A DNA stretch of 5,523 nt from Endomicrobiia bacterium. GTDB lineage: Bacteria; Elusimicrobiota; Endomicrobiia; Endomicrobiales; Endomicrobiaceae. Each line of letters begins with the position of its first letter. Position 1 is the stretch's first letter. The translations under genes were made by a program, and so were the position numbers. The notes beneath the pieces were generated by a model. It saw nothing but the letters and a program-made list of their open reading frames with translations, was not told the origin of the DNA and did no database searches. Positions 4,680-5,523 of the stretch are shown here, piece by piece. The stretch is from the NCBI GenBank assembly GCA_009782015.1, contig WQUP01000093.1:1-5523 (forward strand), given 5' to 3'.

Positions 4680-5456
4680 ATGGTAAAAATCACAATATGC
4701 GGCGCGGCAGGCAGGATGGGGCAGTCCATAATAGCGGTTGCAAAAGCTGACGGGAACGTACAGGTATGCGGCGCGGTAGAATATAACGGCAGCCCTGCGC
4801 TCGGAACCGGGACGCCTGCGATAATACCCGTTTCCGAAATAGAAAAAGTTCTTCCCGAGACTGACGTTCTCGTAGATTTTACAAACCCCGAAAGCGCTTT
4901 AAAAAATCTTGAAGCGGCAAAAAAATACGGAAAGCCCGCGGTGATAGGGCCTACCGGCTTTACGGCCGAACAGAAAGAAAAGGCGGCTGAATTTGCAAAG
5001 TCAATTCCGGTTGTGATGTCGCCGAATATGTCCGTAGGTGTCAATATTTTGTTTAAAATCACGCAGGAAGTGGCGAAAATAATTCCCGATTACGATATGG
5101 AAATAGTCGAGCTTCACCACAATAAAAAGAAAGACGCTCCGTCCGGCACAGCGGCGAAGCTTGCCGACATTCTGGCGCAGTCCAGGGGAAAGAATATCGG
5201 CGAAGTCGGCGTTTACGGAAGAGAAGGCATTATCGGAGAGAGAAAAAAAGAAGAGATAGGCGTAATGGCCGTAAGAGCCGGCGACATAGTTGGCGACCAT
5301 ACCGTTTATTTTGCCGAACACGGCGAGAGGCTGGAACTCACTCACAGAGCTCACTCCAGGGAAACCCTTGCCGCCGGAGCCGTCAGAGCTGCAAAATGGA
5401 TTGCAGGCAAAAAGCCCGGACTTTACGATATGCAGGACGTGCTGGGGTTAAAATAG
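4680..5456 (+). CDS. dapB: 4-hydroxy-tetrahydrodipicolinate reductase
   Basis: DapB reduces the DapA product with NAD(P)H to tetrahydrodipicolinate, the branch precursor for diaminopimelate. The 258-residue protein has a normal length and an N-terminal Rossmann domain starting at once with KITICGAAGRMG (glycine motif 8-14). DFTNPES (66-72) and GPTGF (90-94) follow; the latter is GTTGF in E. coli. The catalytic/substrate loop is ELHHNKKKDAPSGTA (144-158), whose His146 and Lys150 match E. coli His159 and Lys163. The C-terminal THRAHSRETLAAGA (221-234) is also typical. At the end of the second strand is Glu34-Tyr35 where E. coli has Glu38-Arg39. Loss of the Arg that contacts the NADPH 2'-phosphate hints at NADH preference (inference). 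The TAG stop shares its G with the first base of the next family A repeat. Confidence 0.96.
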   Translation: MVKITICGAAGRMGQSIIAVAKADGNVQVCGAVEYNGSPALGTGTPAIIPVSEIEKVLPETDVLVDFTNPESALKNLEAAKKYGKPAVIGPTGFTAEQKEKAAEFAKSIPVVMSPNMSVGVNILFKITQEVAKIIPDYDMEIVELHHNKKKDAPSGTAAKLADILAQSRGKNIGEVGVYGREGIIGERKKEEIGVMAVRAGDIVGDHTVYFAEHGERLELTHRAHSRETLAAGAVRAAKWIAGKKPGLYDMQDVLGLK

Positions 5457-5523
5457 AGTGAAGAGTGTGGAGTGAGGAGTGAAGATACGACAAAGACTTT
5501 TTGACGTCATTGCGAGGCGGCAA
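5456..5523 (+). repeat. Family A composite palindrome, copy 3, cut by the right edge
   Basis: Four 7-bp units start at 5456, 5463, 5470 and 5477 (consensus GAGTGRR, the second being GAGTGTG), followed by GATACG. A short linker with CAAAG and a T-run (5499-5502) is next, then the core CGTCATTGCGAG at 5505-5516. The window ends in the loop of the core hairpin. The linker is short like copy 2, not long like copy 1. The right arm should lie just outside the window. The first base is the last base of the dapB stop codon. Confidence 0.8.

Overview
The window looks like a stretch of ordinary chromosome from a diderm (Gram-negative type) bacterium of moderate GC. Two adjacent genes carry export signals, and a meso-diaminopimelate/lysine gene set follows. 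Frequent ATA, AGA and AAA codons argue against an enteric. The repeat-filled gaps and gene set remind me of Elusimicrobiota/Endomicrobia, but this is a weak impression from memory and not a taxonomic call.

Layout: all five genes are on the + strand. Positions 39-992 encode a secreted patatin-like serine hydrolase. It overlaps by 23 nt a secreted tetratricopeptide-repeat (TPR) protein (970-2031). A clear sigma-70 type promoter (2235-2264) then precedes lysA (2292-3524), dapA (3651-4526) and dapB (4680-5456). DapA condenses pyruvate with aspartate semialdehyde, DapB reduces the product to tetrahydrodipicolinate, and LysA decarboxylates meso-diaminopimelate to lysine. The steps between DapB and LysA are not in the window. 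The run is probably one transcription unit that continues past the right edge. Four of the five starts are fixed by good Shine-Dalgarno sequences lying inside or beyond a longer open frame or repeat.

The unusual content is between the genes. Every gap after the TPR gene is filled almost completely by a large imperfect palindrome that begins within one base of the preceding stop codon and, inside the lys operon, ends 6-7 bases before the next Shine-Dalgarno. Two families share one architecture. Family A (2026-2230, 4528-4659, and 5456 to the right edge) has outer arms of four tandem 7-bp units (GAGTGRR) ending in GATAC, around a REP-like core (CGTCATTGCGAG ... GAAGCAATCC). Family B (3525-3632) has outer arms of four tandem 8-bp units (near GATGCAGG) capped by TAACGGC, around its own near-palindromic centre. 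The copy at 2026 also carries about 80 bp of extra sequence with its own inverted repeat. A core-only, reverse-oriented relative sits at the left edge (1-23).

The genes are conventional. I see no new enzymatic or defence system. The composite tandem-armed palindromes and their exact stop-to-Shine-Dalgarno placement are the best candidates for something undescribed.
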